From an uncultured Magnetococcales bacterium (GTDB taxonomy: Bacteria > Pseudomonadota > Magnetococcia > Magnetococcales > Magnetaquicoccaceae): a DNA stretch of 9,508 bases. Location of the stretch: assembly GCA_903913345.1 (NCBI GenBank), contig CAIWLA010000217.1, positions 1-9,508 of the forward strand, written 5' to 3'. The notes beneath the pieces were generated by a model that searched no databases, was not told the origin of the DNA, and worked only from the letters and a program-made list of their open reading frames with translations. The position numbers and the translations under genes were made by a program. Below, piece after piece: positions 1-6,495 of the stretch; the first letter of the stretch is position 1; each line of letters starts with the position of its first letter.

Positions 1-2425
1 CCAGGGTGATCTCCTCCCGCCGCAAGGCCTCCGGGTCGGCCTGGGGCCAGGATTGTTGATGGAGTGGATCGGCATATCCCAAAACATGCCACAACTCTTC
101 GGTGATGTGGGGCACATACGGATTGAGCAGAATGACGGCGGTCTCCGCCGCCGCCCGCAGAATGGCCAACTGCTCCGCCGACCGATCCGGGTTGGCCGAC
201 GGGACGAGCCACTCATTGGTCGCGTTCACCAGCTCCATGACCGCCGAAATGCCGGTATTGAATTGAAAGCGTTGCACATCCCGCGTCACCTTGTCGATGG
301 TTTCATGGATCCGGGTGCGCAAGAGGCGCAGGGCCGGGTCAGCGGGGACAACACGGACGGGAGAGGGCACGGGAGAGCAATCGGCCACCTCCTGCACCAT
401 GCGCCACAACCGGTTGAGAAACCGCCACGCCCCATCGACACCGCTGTCATTCCACTCCAGATCCTGTTCCGGCGGGGCGGCAAAGAGCATGAACAACCGG
501 GCGGTATCGGCCCCGTAACCCTGGATGATGTCGTTGGGATCGACCACATTGTGTTTGCTCTTGGACATTTTTTCGTTCCGGCCCACGACGATGGGGGCGG
601 AACAGGCCGCGCAATGGAGACCATCCGGTTGTTGGATCACCTCTTCCGGGTATCGCCAGCCGTGTTCCGGGCAGCGAAAGGTATCCTTGCGCACCATCCC
701 CTGGGTCAACAGGCGGGTGAAGGGTTCATCACAGGCAACCAGACCGCAATCCCGCAAGGCCTTGTGAAAAAAACGGGCATAGAGCAGGTGCAGAACGGCA
801 TGTTCAATGCCGCCGACATATTGATCCACCGGCATCCAGTGGTTGACCCGTTGCGGATCCAGTGTCCCCGCAAAGTCGGGGCAGCAATAGCGCAAAAAAT
901 ACCAGGAGGATTCCGTGAAGGTATCCATGGTATCGGTCTCCCGCTCGGCCGCCCCGCCGCAGTGGGGGCACACCGTCTTTTTCCAGGTCGGATGGCGGGC
1001 CAGGGGATTGCCGCTGCCGGTCAGTTCCACATCCTCCGGCAGGGCGACGGGCAGTTGTGCCACCGGGACCGGCACCAGTCCACAGGCCGGGCAGTGGATG
1101 ATGGGGATGGGATTGCCCCAGTACCGCTGCCGGGAGATCCCCCAATCCCGCAGCCGATACTGGATGGTCGCCTGACCCAAACCCCGTTGGACAACGATTT
1201 CAATAATCTTTTGCTTGGCGGTTTCGTTGTCCAGACCATCGAAGGGACCAGAGTGGCAGAGTAGGCCCGGACCGGTATAGGCGGCGGTCAGGGTCTGGTC
1301 ATCGAGCCGTGCGCCCTCCGGCTGGATCACCACGCGGATGGGCAGGTGATAGGCCCTGGCAAACTCAAAATCCCGCTGATCGTGGGCCGGCACGGCCATG
1401 ACCGCGCCGGTGCCATAGTTCATCAGGACAAAATTGGCGATAAAAAGGGGCACCCGTTCGCCGGTCAGGGGATGGATGGCCCGCAGACCGGTATCAAACC
1501 CCCTTTTTTCCAATCGCTCGATCGCCTCTTCGCTGGTACCGGCGGTCTGGCAGGCCTGGATAAAGGCCTGGGCAGCGGGATTTTCGGCCGCAATCCGTTT
1601 GGCGATGGGATGTTCGGCGGCCATGGAACAAAAGGTGACCCCCATGAGGGTGTCCGGGCGGGTGGTATAGACGGGGAGGGTTTCCAAAGAGTTGTCGATG
1701 GCAAAGGCAAACTCCAGCCCGTGGCTTTTGCCGATCCAATGGGTTTGCATACTGCGCACGGTCTCCGGCCAGCCCTCGGCCAGTTGATGGATCCCCTCCA
1801 GCAACTCATCGGCATAGGCGGTAATTTTAAGAAACCACTGGGAAAGCTCCTTGCGTTCCACCGGCGCGCCGCTCCGCCACCCTTTGCCGTCGATCACCTG
1901 TTCGTTGGCCAGCACGGTCTGATCGACCGGATCCCAGTTGACCTGGGAGAGTTTGCGATAGACCAATCCCCGCTGGTACAACATCAGGAACAGCTCCTGC
2001 TCCCGATGGGCATAATCCGGGTCGCAGGTCGCCAGTTCCCGTTGCCAGTCGTAGGAGAGGCCCATGGATTGGAGTTCCCGGCGCATGGTGTCGATATTGC
2101 TGTCGGTCCAGGCCCTGGGGTGGATGTTTTTCTGGATGGCGGCGTTTTCGGCGGGCATCCCGAAGGCGTCCCAGCCCATGGGGTGGAGGACATTATAGCC
2201 GCGCAGACGTTGAAAACGGGCGATCAGGTCGCCGATGGTATAGTTGCGCACGTGGCCCATGTGGATGCGCCCGGAGGGATAGGGAAACATCACCAGGAGA
2301 TAATATTTCTCCCGTGGATCGCTCTCCGTGGCGTGGAAGCTCTGTTTTTCGGCCCAAAAGGCCTGCCATTTGGCCTCAATGGCCTGGGGATTGTATTTTT
2401 CCCGCGTGAGATCCCGTTCGTTCAT
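1..2425 (-). CDS. leuS: Leucyl-tRNA synthetase, 3' end cut by the window edge
   Basis: Cytoplasmic class I aminoacyl-tRNA synthetase that charges tRNA-Leu with leucine. The ATG at 2425 opens a frame with no stop to the window edge, giving about 808 residues; E. coli LeuS has 860, so roughly the last 50 to 60 residues are missing. Visible landmarks in order: YPSGRIHMGHVRNYTIGD, holding the HIGH-type signature (HMGH, about residues 55-58); the CP1 editing domain with TTRPDTLMG and the conserved VPAHDQRDFEFA stretch (editing Asp about residue 349); zinc-type cysteine pairs CPACG (about 445-448) and CPHCGG (about 486-489); then KMSKS at residues 619-623 (bases 557-571), in frame with the start. 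The KMSKS number matches E. coli, so no large indel or frameshift is present. The start is preceded by AAGGG, 6 bases away. The gene lies 191 bases after the hemerythrin-cytochrome gene. Identity is certain; only the C-terminal domain cannot be judged. Confidence 0.98.
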   Translation of the reverse strand, partial: MNERDLTREKYNPQAIEAKWQAFWAEKQSFHATESDPREKYYLLVMFPYPSGRIHMGHVRNYTIGDLIARFQRLRGYNVLHPMGWDAFGMPAENAAIQKNIHPRAWTDSNIDTMRRELQSMGLSYDWQRELATCDPDYAHREQELFLMLYQRGLVYRKLSQVNWDPVDQTVLANEQVIDGKGWRSGAPVERKELSQWFLKITAYADELLEGIHQLAEGWPETVRSMQTHWIGKSHGLEFAFAIDNSLETLPVYTTRPDTLMGVTFCSMAAEHPIAKRIAAENPAAQAFIQACQTAGTSEEAIERLEKRGFDTGLRAIHPLTGERVPLFIANFVLMNYGTGAVMAVPAHDQRDFEFARAYHLPIRVVIQPEGARLDDQTLTAAYTGPGLLCHSGPFDGLDNETAKQKIIEIVVQRGLGQATIQYRLRDWGISRQRYWGNPIPIIHCPACGLVPVPVAQLPVALPEDVELTGSGNPLARHPTWKKTVCPHCGGAAERETDTMDTFTESSWYFLRYCCPDFAGTLDPQRVNHWMPVDQYVGGIEHAVLHLLYARFFHKALRDCGLVACDEPFTRLLTQGMVRKDTFRCPEHGWRYPEEVIQQPDGLHCAACSAPIVVGRNEKMSKSKHNVVDPNDIIQGYGADTARLFMLFAAPPEQDLEWNDSGVDGAWRFLNRLWRMVQEVADCSPVPSPVRVVPADPALRLLRTRIHETIDKVTRDVQRFQFNTGISAVMELVNATNEWLVPSANPDRSAEQLAILRAAAETAVILLNPYVPHITEELWHVLGYADPLHQQSWPQADPEALRREEITL

Positions 2426-2493
2426 GGGTGACCCTTGGTATGGAGGGTTTTTTTGGAATTCTGCCCGTCTGCCTCGGTATGGCAACCAGGAGA

Positions 2494-2522
2494 AAGATGA
2501 GGGATGATGACCATTCTGTCAA
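2494..2522 (-). promoter_or_regulatory. Weak candidate sigma-70 promoter for leuS
   Basis: A perfect TTGACA lies on the minus strand at 2522-2517. After a 17-base spacer comes CATCTT (2499-2494), which matches the -10 consensus at only three of six positions. It sits about 70 bases upstream of the leuS start, in the only sizeable spacer ahead of that gene. The -35 is good and the -10 poor, so this is a suggestion from sequence alone. Confidence 0.25.
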
Positions 2523-2524
2523 CG

Positions 2525-2560
2525 GTGGATTGAACCCACCCCCAACAGAGGGTGATCCAC
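2525..2560 (-). other. Imperfect hairpin between hemerythrin-cytochrome gene and leuS
   Basis: GTGGAT (2525-2530) pairs with ATCCAC (2555-2560). Inside it, CACCC (2537-2541) pairs with GGGTG (2550-2554), leaving an asymmetric six-base bulge at 2531-2536 and an 8-base loop. It lies about 57 bases past the stop of the hemerythrin-cytochrome gene and directly next to the TTGACA proposed for leuS. No run of T follows in the transcribed direction, so it is not a standard intrinsic terminator. It could be an mRNA 3' end stabiliser or chance. Confidence 0.3.
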
Positions 2561-2616
2561 ACCCGACCCGGCGGGAGGCCCGTTCCAGAATCGGAAAACC
2601 GTTCGCTGGCGATGAC

Positions 2617-3702
2617 TCAGCGCAATGTTTTCAAAAAGAGGATGATCTTCCAGATGTCGTTTTCGCCCAACATATCCCTGAACGGGGGCATACTGCCCCC
2701 AAAGTCACTGCCCCCCTTGGCGATGATCCAGAACAGATAGGCCTCCCTCTCCAGCAACGCGCTCCCGGCCCAGCCGAGTCTCTCCAGGGGAACCGTCAGA
2801 AGGACGGCATCCGGTCCATTGCCTTTTCCGCTCTCGCCATGACACCGTGCGCAATATTTCAGGTACTGTTCTTCCCCCGTAAAAATATTTTCCACCTCCG
2901 GCGCGACCGGATTGACCAGCAGACTGTTGGCACGGCATGGTATTTTCAAATACGCCCGGCAATAATACTCTTTCATGTTTTTTTCATAGAAAAAGGCAAT
3001 CTTTTTATCCCGTTGGCCATCAACACCCTTCCGACTGACCTCCTGGTCCTTGTGTGTTGTATTCGATGCCGTGAACGGGGCCAGCCATTCGGGAAACGCC
3101 CCAATGGTGAGCAACAGGACCACCATGACGAGAGAGAGGGCGATCCAGACCCCTTTATTCCGCCGGATCAACCCGAACAGGGGATGGGATACCCTGGAGC
3201 GAGGCGGCTCCTGCCCGGCGGGAAGGGGGAGCGAGGACGCAGGCCGCACGCCAACCGGCATTTTGGGATCGGCGGAAGCCTTTTGCGTGTGATCCGGGCG
3301 GGGACCATCGGATCTCTGCGACTGGATGAACCCCCGGTATTTCATATCCGTGGAAAGAATATGGTCTCTCAACCACTCTTCCAAAAATTGAGCCAATAAA
3401 ACCAATGCTTTGACATCCGGTTCAACGACAGGACCACCCGCATCGCTGCGTTGATGCTTCAGTATGATCGTTCTGATCCGATTGTGCTCAAGGAGGTGTT
3501 GCTCAATATCGGGATATCCGATGCTGGACATCAATTTTTCTTCAAAGGTCAGATGGCCGAACACATATTGTTCCAGTTTTTTCAACACCCGGTCCATGGA
3601 CTCGGCGGTCATGCCGGTCTGATGGGATTGCATCGCCATAAACACACCGAACAGTTCCCGATGTTGTTCATCTATTATGCCCAGTCGATGATCCATATCC
3701 AT
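2617..3702 (-). CDS. Bacteriohemerythrin-transmembrane-cytochrome c fusion protein
   Basis: 361 residues with three parts. Residues 1-125 form a hemerythrin-like four-helix domain with the full diiron ligand set: H14 (IIDEQH), H50 and E54 (HLTFE), H69 and H73 (HLLEH), H114 and D119 (HILSTD). A proline- and charge-rich linker follows (about 125-180). One hydrophobic helix (about 185-206) comes just after RRNKG, predicting N-in/C-out topology. After a spacer, the C-terminal class I cytochrome c domain has the heme site CARCH (C284, C287, H288) and a likely axial Met in GGSMPPF (M338). Inferred layout: O2-binding diiron domain in the cytoplasm, heme in the periplasm, suggesting oxygen sensing or delivery linked to electron transfer. 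The start is the ATG at 3702; an in-frame TGA lies seven codons upstream and the ATG two codons later is an alternative. The usual early Trp of bacteriohemerythrins is absent. It begins 18 bases after the shortened parE. The domains are clear; the role is inferred. Confidence 0.9.
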   Translation of the reverse strand: MDMDHRLGIIDEQHRELFGVFMAMQSHQTGMTAESMDRVLKKLEQYVFGHLTFEEKLMSSIGYPDIEQHLLEHNRIRTIILKHQRSDAGGPVVEPDVKALVLLAQFLEEWLRDHILSTDMKYRGFIQSQRSDGPRPDHTQKASADPKMPVGVRPASSLPLPAGQEPPRSRVSHPLFGLIRRNKGVWIALSLVMVVLLLTIGAFPEWLAPFTASNTTHKDQEVSRKGVDGQRDKKIAFFYEKNMKEYYCRAYLKIPCRANSLLVNPVAPEVENIFTGEEQYLKYCARCHGESGKGNGPDAVLLTVPLERLGWAGSALLEREAYLFWIIAKGGSDFGGSMPPFRDMLGENDIWKIILFLKTLR

Positions 3703-3720
3703 GGTGGATCCAATAGCGTG

Positions 3721-3936
3721 TCACGTTGATCTCATGTGTTGTGCATCGGTGCCACCGACATAATCGGTGCGGGCCGGAAAGCCCTTGTAGCGATCTGCGC
3801 AGTGTTGGCAACCCGCGCGCAATTCGCCAAGATATTTGTCTGCCTGGGCTTTGCCCCATTCCCGTGCCATCTCCCGACCGATCTTTCTGATGGAATTCAG
3901 GGCCGTTTTCGTCATGTAAACCCGCCCCTGCGCCAT
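3721..3936 (-). CDS. parE: ParE/RelE-type toxin, C-terminally shortened
   Basis: 71 residues. The N-terminal two thirds look like ParE toxins: a short start strand (GRVYMTKTAL), then two helices (SIRKIGREMAREWGKAQADK, YLGELRAG) and the segment GFPARTDYVGG, which fits the family's GRPRDD-like turn. ParE proteins usually have about 95-105 residues and end with strands around a V.R.LH motif; here the frame stops at GTDAQHMRST. The next frame over positions 3701-3736 reads EINVTRYWIHH, which faintly resembles the missing end, so a small deletion with frameshift is likely. The ATG overlaps the parD stop by one base (TAATG), the expected antitoxin-toxin coupling. An intact ParE would poison DNA gyrase or act in a related way; this copy is probably inactive. 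An alternative is a naturally short divergent toxin. Family assignment is moderate. Confidence 0.6.
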   Translation of the reverse strand: MAQGRVYMTKTALNSIRKIGREMAREWGKAQADKYLGELRAGCQHCADRYKGFPARTDYVGGTDAQHMRST

Positions 3937-4181
3937 TATTTATACTCATTGAAAACGGCGTCCATTTCCGATTTCGAGACAAATTCGCGGCGGTCGATCT
4001 CGGCTGAGCCATGGATCAATGTCTTATAGACATAGAGTTTTTCCGCTTCCTTCTCCATATCCGCACGGATCAATGCGCGCACATACTCGCTCGGTGTGGA
4101 AAAAACCTTCTGGCCGTTGGTGCGGTGGTCGACATACCGACGCATCTCATCGGGTAGGCTGACATGCATGCTGCTGGTCAT
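3936..4181 (-). CDS. parD: ParD-type ribbon-helix-helix antitoxin
   Basis: 81 residues. The N-terminal segment SSMHVSLPDEMRRYVDHRT, followed by STPSEYVRALIRADME, is the standard ParD ribbon-helix-helix pattern: one beta strand, then two helices with an SEYVR.LI core. This part dimerises and binds operator DNA. The charged C-terminal half (about 45-81, ending EMDAVFNEYK) is the expected toxin-neutralising tail. The start ATG at 4181 has a strong AAGGAGGA ribosome binding site 9 bases upstream (4191-4198), favouring it over Met5. It is the first gene of the pair; its stop overlaps the parE start by one base. ParD proteins normally repress their own operon, and a 10-base palindrome lies in the upstream spacer. 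The frame looks intact even though its partner toxin is shortened, so it may serve as a leftover or anti-addiction antitoxin. Confidence 0.75.
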   Translation of the reverse strand: MTSSMHVSLPDEMRRYVDHRTNGQKVFSTPSEYVRALIRADMEKEAEKLYVYKTLIHGSAEIDRREFVSKSEMDAVFNEYK

Positions 4182-4190
4182 TTTCTTTGC

Positions 4191-4198
4191 TCCTCCTT
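4191..4198 (-). promoter_or_regulatory. Strong Shine-Dalgarno for parD
   Basis: Minus-strand AAGGAGGA, 9 bases before the ATG at 4181. It is the closest match to the consensus seen in the window and fixes the parD start. Confidence 0.75.
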
Positions 4199-4215
4199 CC
4201 GGTCAATCTGCCCGC

Positions 4216-4244
4216 AGGATGCGCATCTCCGATCAGGATGTCAA
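4216..4244 (-). promoter_or_regulatory. Candidate parDE promoter with overlapping palindromic operator
   Basis: TTGACA lies on the minus strand at 4244-4239, followed after 17 bases by CATCCT (4221-4216), a weak -10. A perfect 10-base palindrome, GATGCGCATC (4218-4227), overlaps the -10 and spacer, 37-46 bases before the parD start. Ribbon-helix-helix antitoxins typically bind palindromes at this place to autorepress. The -35 and palindrome are seen; their function is inferred. Confidence 0.3.
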
Positions 4245-4322
4245 CGGATGAGATTGGCCCGGACAGGAGAGGCACCCGGCCAGCCTGTTCGTCCGATGGA
4301 AGTGGACATGCCGTTAAAATTC

Positions 4323-4658
4323 TTATGGTGACATCCGTTCAAACGGTATACATCCCCCGATTCCTTCGCTTCCCTGGACCGTGCGCACTTCAGGATCAAG
4401 AGTCGACGTGGTGGCACCCTTTTTCCGACTGCTGACTGAACCCTCCACATTCAACATGGCACGGAAGGCGGCCTTCCCTTCGTCGGGTGTCACTCGGCGA
4501 CCGCCAATTGACCACACGGCATCTGGGCGATCCATCTCTTCTCCCGTCAATTCAGGGGCATCGTCCGGGTCAACCCAGGCAGCCCCGATAGCGGGCATTT
4601 TCACGTTCATTGGCGTACCGTTTTTTTCCCGCTTGGCCGGGTCATAGGTAATCTTCAT
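4323..4658 (-). pseudogene. BrnT-BrnA toxin-antitoxin relic (fused and frame-broken)
   Basis: The frame begins MKITYDPAKREKN, which matches the first residues of BrnT toxins, normally about 90 residues. After only 13 residues it continues as a BrnA-like antitoxin start: MNVKMPAIGAAW, then DPDDAPELTGEEMDR. The rest of the toxin is absent, as if an in-frame internal deletion joined the two genes. Towards the end, KKGATTSTLDPEV fits the strand before the BrnA DNA-binding helices, but the frame then runs out in RTVQGSEGIG. Another frame (to 4339) reads AHGPGKRRNRGMYTV and stop, which recalls the expected (A/T)GPGWQ.R.N segment, so a second deletion with frameshift is likely. An in-frame extension reaches a TTG at 4694, but Met codons at 4667 or 4658 are more natural starts. 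No good ribosome binding site is visible. It could still be a translated small protein; function is doubtful. Confidence 0.5.
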
Positions 4659-4714
4659 GTCGGCCATCGTAATCGCATCCGTTGGAAGATTCAACCGTGA
4701 AATGACGCTGCGCC

Positions 4715-5461
4715 CTATCTCTGCTCCGCCATCACCTTGGCATATTTGATAAAACTATTAAAACAACCGATGCCGACATGGACCAGACCCGGAATGCCAT
4801 CCAGAAACCCCCGGCGCAACAGATAAAATTTGATAAACCGCAGCAGGGGACTCAGCCACAACTGTCCCCAACCCACCCGTCGGCCACTGGCCAGCCTCTC
4901 CCTGGCTTGCAGGGTGGTATACCGGTTTTGTTTGGCCAGATATTCCTCCAGGGACTGGGCCGATTCATGCAACAGATCCCCCCGCAGACGACCCACAGGC
5001 CCCGCACTCTCCACCCGCTCGTGAACGGGATCGCTGCTCCACCGGCCATGATCGCGATGGAAAAGACGCACACTGAGATCGGGATAACCCTCCCCATGCC
5101 GCAACCAGCGACCCATGAAACGGTTGCAACGGGGCATGGCATAGGCATGAAAACGGGGCGCGGCCAACTCTTGCAACAACTGGGTGCGCAAGGGATCGCT
5201 TACCCGCTCGTCGGCATCCAGGCAAAACACCCAATCATGGGTCGCCTGCGTCACGGCATACTGTTTTTGCGGACCATAACCCAGCCAGCTCTGCGTGACC
5301 ACCCTGGCCCCGGCGGCACGGGCCATCGCCACCGTCTCATCCCGACTGCCCGAATCGACGACGACAATCTCATCGACAAAATCCAGACTGGCCAGACAAT
5401 CGGCCAGGACAGCCGCCGCATCACAGGTGATGATCACCGCCGACAAGGGAAAAGGGGCCAT
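4715..5461 (-). CDS. WaaE/KdtX-like family 2 glycosyltransferase (LPS core)
   Basis: 248 residues from the ATG at 5461. GT-A fold features: the nucleotide-binding start LSAVIITCDAA, then EIVVVDSGSRDET (about 31-43), GYGPQKQYAV, and WVFCLDADERV with the metal-binding DxD at residues 82-84. The C-terminal part RFIKFYLLRRGFLDGIPGL followed by FIKYAKV is typical of the WaaE/KdtX group, which adds a sugar (glucose in Klebsiella WaaE) to the LPS inner core at the cytoplasmic face of the inner membrane. The open frame extends 24 codons further upstream, but that part overlaps waaC and lacks family similarity. The chosen ATG has AAGGAG 12 bases ahead (5474-5479), sharing a base with the waaC stop. 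It is the last gene of the LPS run, 17 bases after waaC. Family is clear; the donor sugar and acceptor cannot be read from sequence. Confidence 0.88.
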   Translation of the reverse strand: MAPFPLSAVIITCDAAAVLADCLASLDFVDEIVVVDSGSRDETVAMARAAGARVVTQSWLGYGPQKQYAVTQATHDWVFCLDADERVSDPLRTQLLQELAAPRFHAYAMPRCNRFMGRWLRHGEGYPDLSVRLFHRDHGRWSSDPVHERVESAGPVGRLRGDLLHESAQSLEEYLAKQNRYTTLQARERLASGRRVGWGQLWLSPLLRFIKFYLLRRGFLDGIPGLVHVGIGCFNSFIKYAKVMAEQR

Positions 5462-5478
5462 GCGCGCAACCGTCTCCT

Positions 5479-6495
5479 TCACGTGAGGGATCCCAATACC
5501 GACCAGACCCGCTCCGGGGAGAGGGCACCCCAACAGGGGGGAGGATCGCCCAGGGGACAGACCCGCTGGAGACAGGCAAGCCGGTCACACGCCCCCTGCA
5601 ACCAATGCGAATTCGGCCCAACCGTGCCGGTGCGGTGGGGATTGGTGGGACCATACAGCCCGACCACAGGAACCCCCAGGGCCGCCGCCAGATGGCCCGG
5701 TCCCGTATCCACCGCCACCACCGCCTGGGCCGCCGACAACCAGACGGCCAACTGCGTCAGATCAGCCCTGGGTGCCACCCGGATCCGCCCCGGTGCCAGA
5801 CGGGCAATCCGTTCCGCCCGCGCCCGCTCCTCGGCATTCCCCCAGGGCAACAATACCCGATGCGGTGCCGACAACCGGGCCAGTTCCCACCACAGGCCCT
5901 CCGGCCATTGCTTGCTGCTCCAGGTGGTCCCGTGCAGGAAAACATAGTCATAATCCGCCCCTGTTTCCAACCCCTTCCGGCGCGGGAAACGGACCGTCAG
6001 ACCATAATCGGGGGGCGAGTCCGGCAGCGGATACCGCAAGGCCGCCGCCAGCAACTGGCGCAACCGGGGCACGGCATGTTGCGCCCGGTCGATGGCCAAC
6101 GGTTCCTGATACAACCAGGCCGCCCACGACTCCCGCGCCGTCTGCCGGTCAAAACCGATCCGCCAACCACGGGCCAACCGGGCCATGCAGGCACTCTTGA
6201 ACAGACCCTGGGCATCCACCACCGGGGCGTAGGCGGTCGCCCGCAGGGCACCCAAAAACCGGTGCACCTCCCCGGACCGCAGGGCCGACCAGGGGGTTTT
6301 GCGCCAGCGACGCAAGGCCACCGGAATCACCCGCTCCACCCCCTCATGCCACCCCGCCACCTCGGCAAACGACTCCTCCACCACCCAATGAAAGGTCAAC
6401 TCCGGCCGCTGCTGCCGGGCATCGCTCAACGCGGGCAACAGATGCAATACATCTCCCAACGACGAGGTCTTGATCAGGAGAACCGTCTGCTTCAT
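5479..6495 (-). CDS. waaC: LPS heptosyltransferase I (GT9)
   Basis: 338 residues. It transfers the first L-glycero-D-manno-heptose from ADP-heptose to Kdo-lipid A at the inner face of the inner membrane. The start LLIKTSSLGDVLHLLPALSD closely follows WaaC, with the catalytic-type Asp at residue 15. Further matches are HWVVEESFAEV and ERVIPVALRRWRK (about 54-66), VVDAQGLFKSA (about 93-102), FLHGTTWSSKQWPE, and AVDTGPGHLAAALGVPVVGL (about 261-280), the GT9 nucleotide-sugar loop. The ATG at 6495 overlaps the preceding acyltransferase stop as ATGA; the open frame goes 61 codons further upstream but only into the neighbour. Unlike E. coli WaaC, the C-terminus has four cysteines (C303, C308, C313, C321) in a pattern like that of WaaF. 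HepI rather than HepII function is supported by the WRK and DAQGL motifs. Confidence 0.93.
   Translation of the reverse strand: MKQTVLLIKTSSLGDVLHLLPALSDARQQRPELTFHWVVEESFAEVAGWHEGVERVIPVALRRWRKTPWSALRSGEVHRFLGALRATAYAPVVDAQGLFKSACMARLARGWRIGFDRQTARESWAAWLYQEPLAIDRAQHAVPRLRQLLAAALRYPLPDSPPDYGLTVRFPRRKGLETGADYDYVFLHGTTWSSKQWPEGLWWELARLSAPHRVLLPWGNAEERARAERIARLAPGRIRVAPRADLTQLAVWLSAAQAVVAVDTGPGHLAAALGVPVVGLYGPTNPHRTGTVGPNSHWLQGACDRLACLQRVCPLGDPPPCWGALSPERVWSVLGSLT

Noticed and set aside
53..2431. Long plus-strand open frames of 403 and 361 residues opposite leuS
   Set aside because: They lie wholly antisense to a well-conserved leuS and follow from its GC-rich codon pattern. Their translations show no recognisable domain.
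2525..2560. Rho-independent terminator of the hemerythrin-cytochrome gene
   Set aside because: The stem is bulged and no T-run follows on the minus strand.
2428..3399. Plus-strand open frame of 323 residues
   Set aside because: It is antisense to the hemerythrin-cytochrome gene, whose ligands and heme motif prove the minus strand is coding. The translation is low-complexity and arginine/proline-rich.
4187..4435. Plus-strand 82-residue frame in the spacer before parD
   Set aside because: No ribosome binding site or recognisable domain, and it overlaps the Brn relic and the parD upstream region on the other strand.
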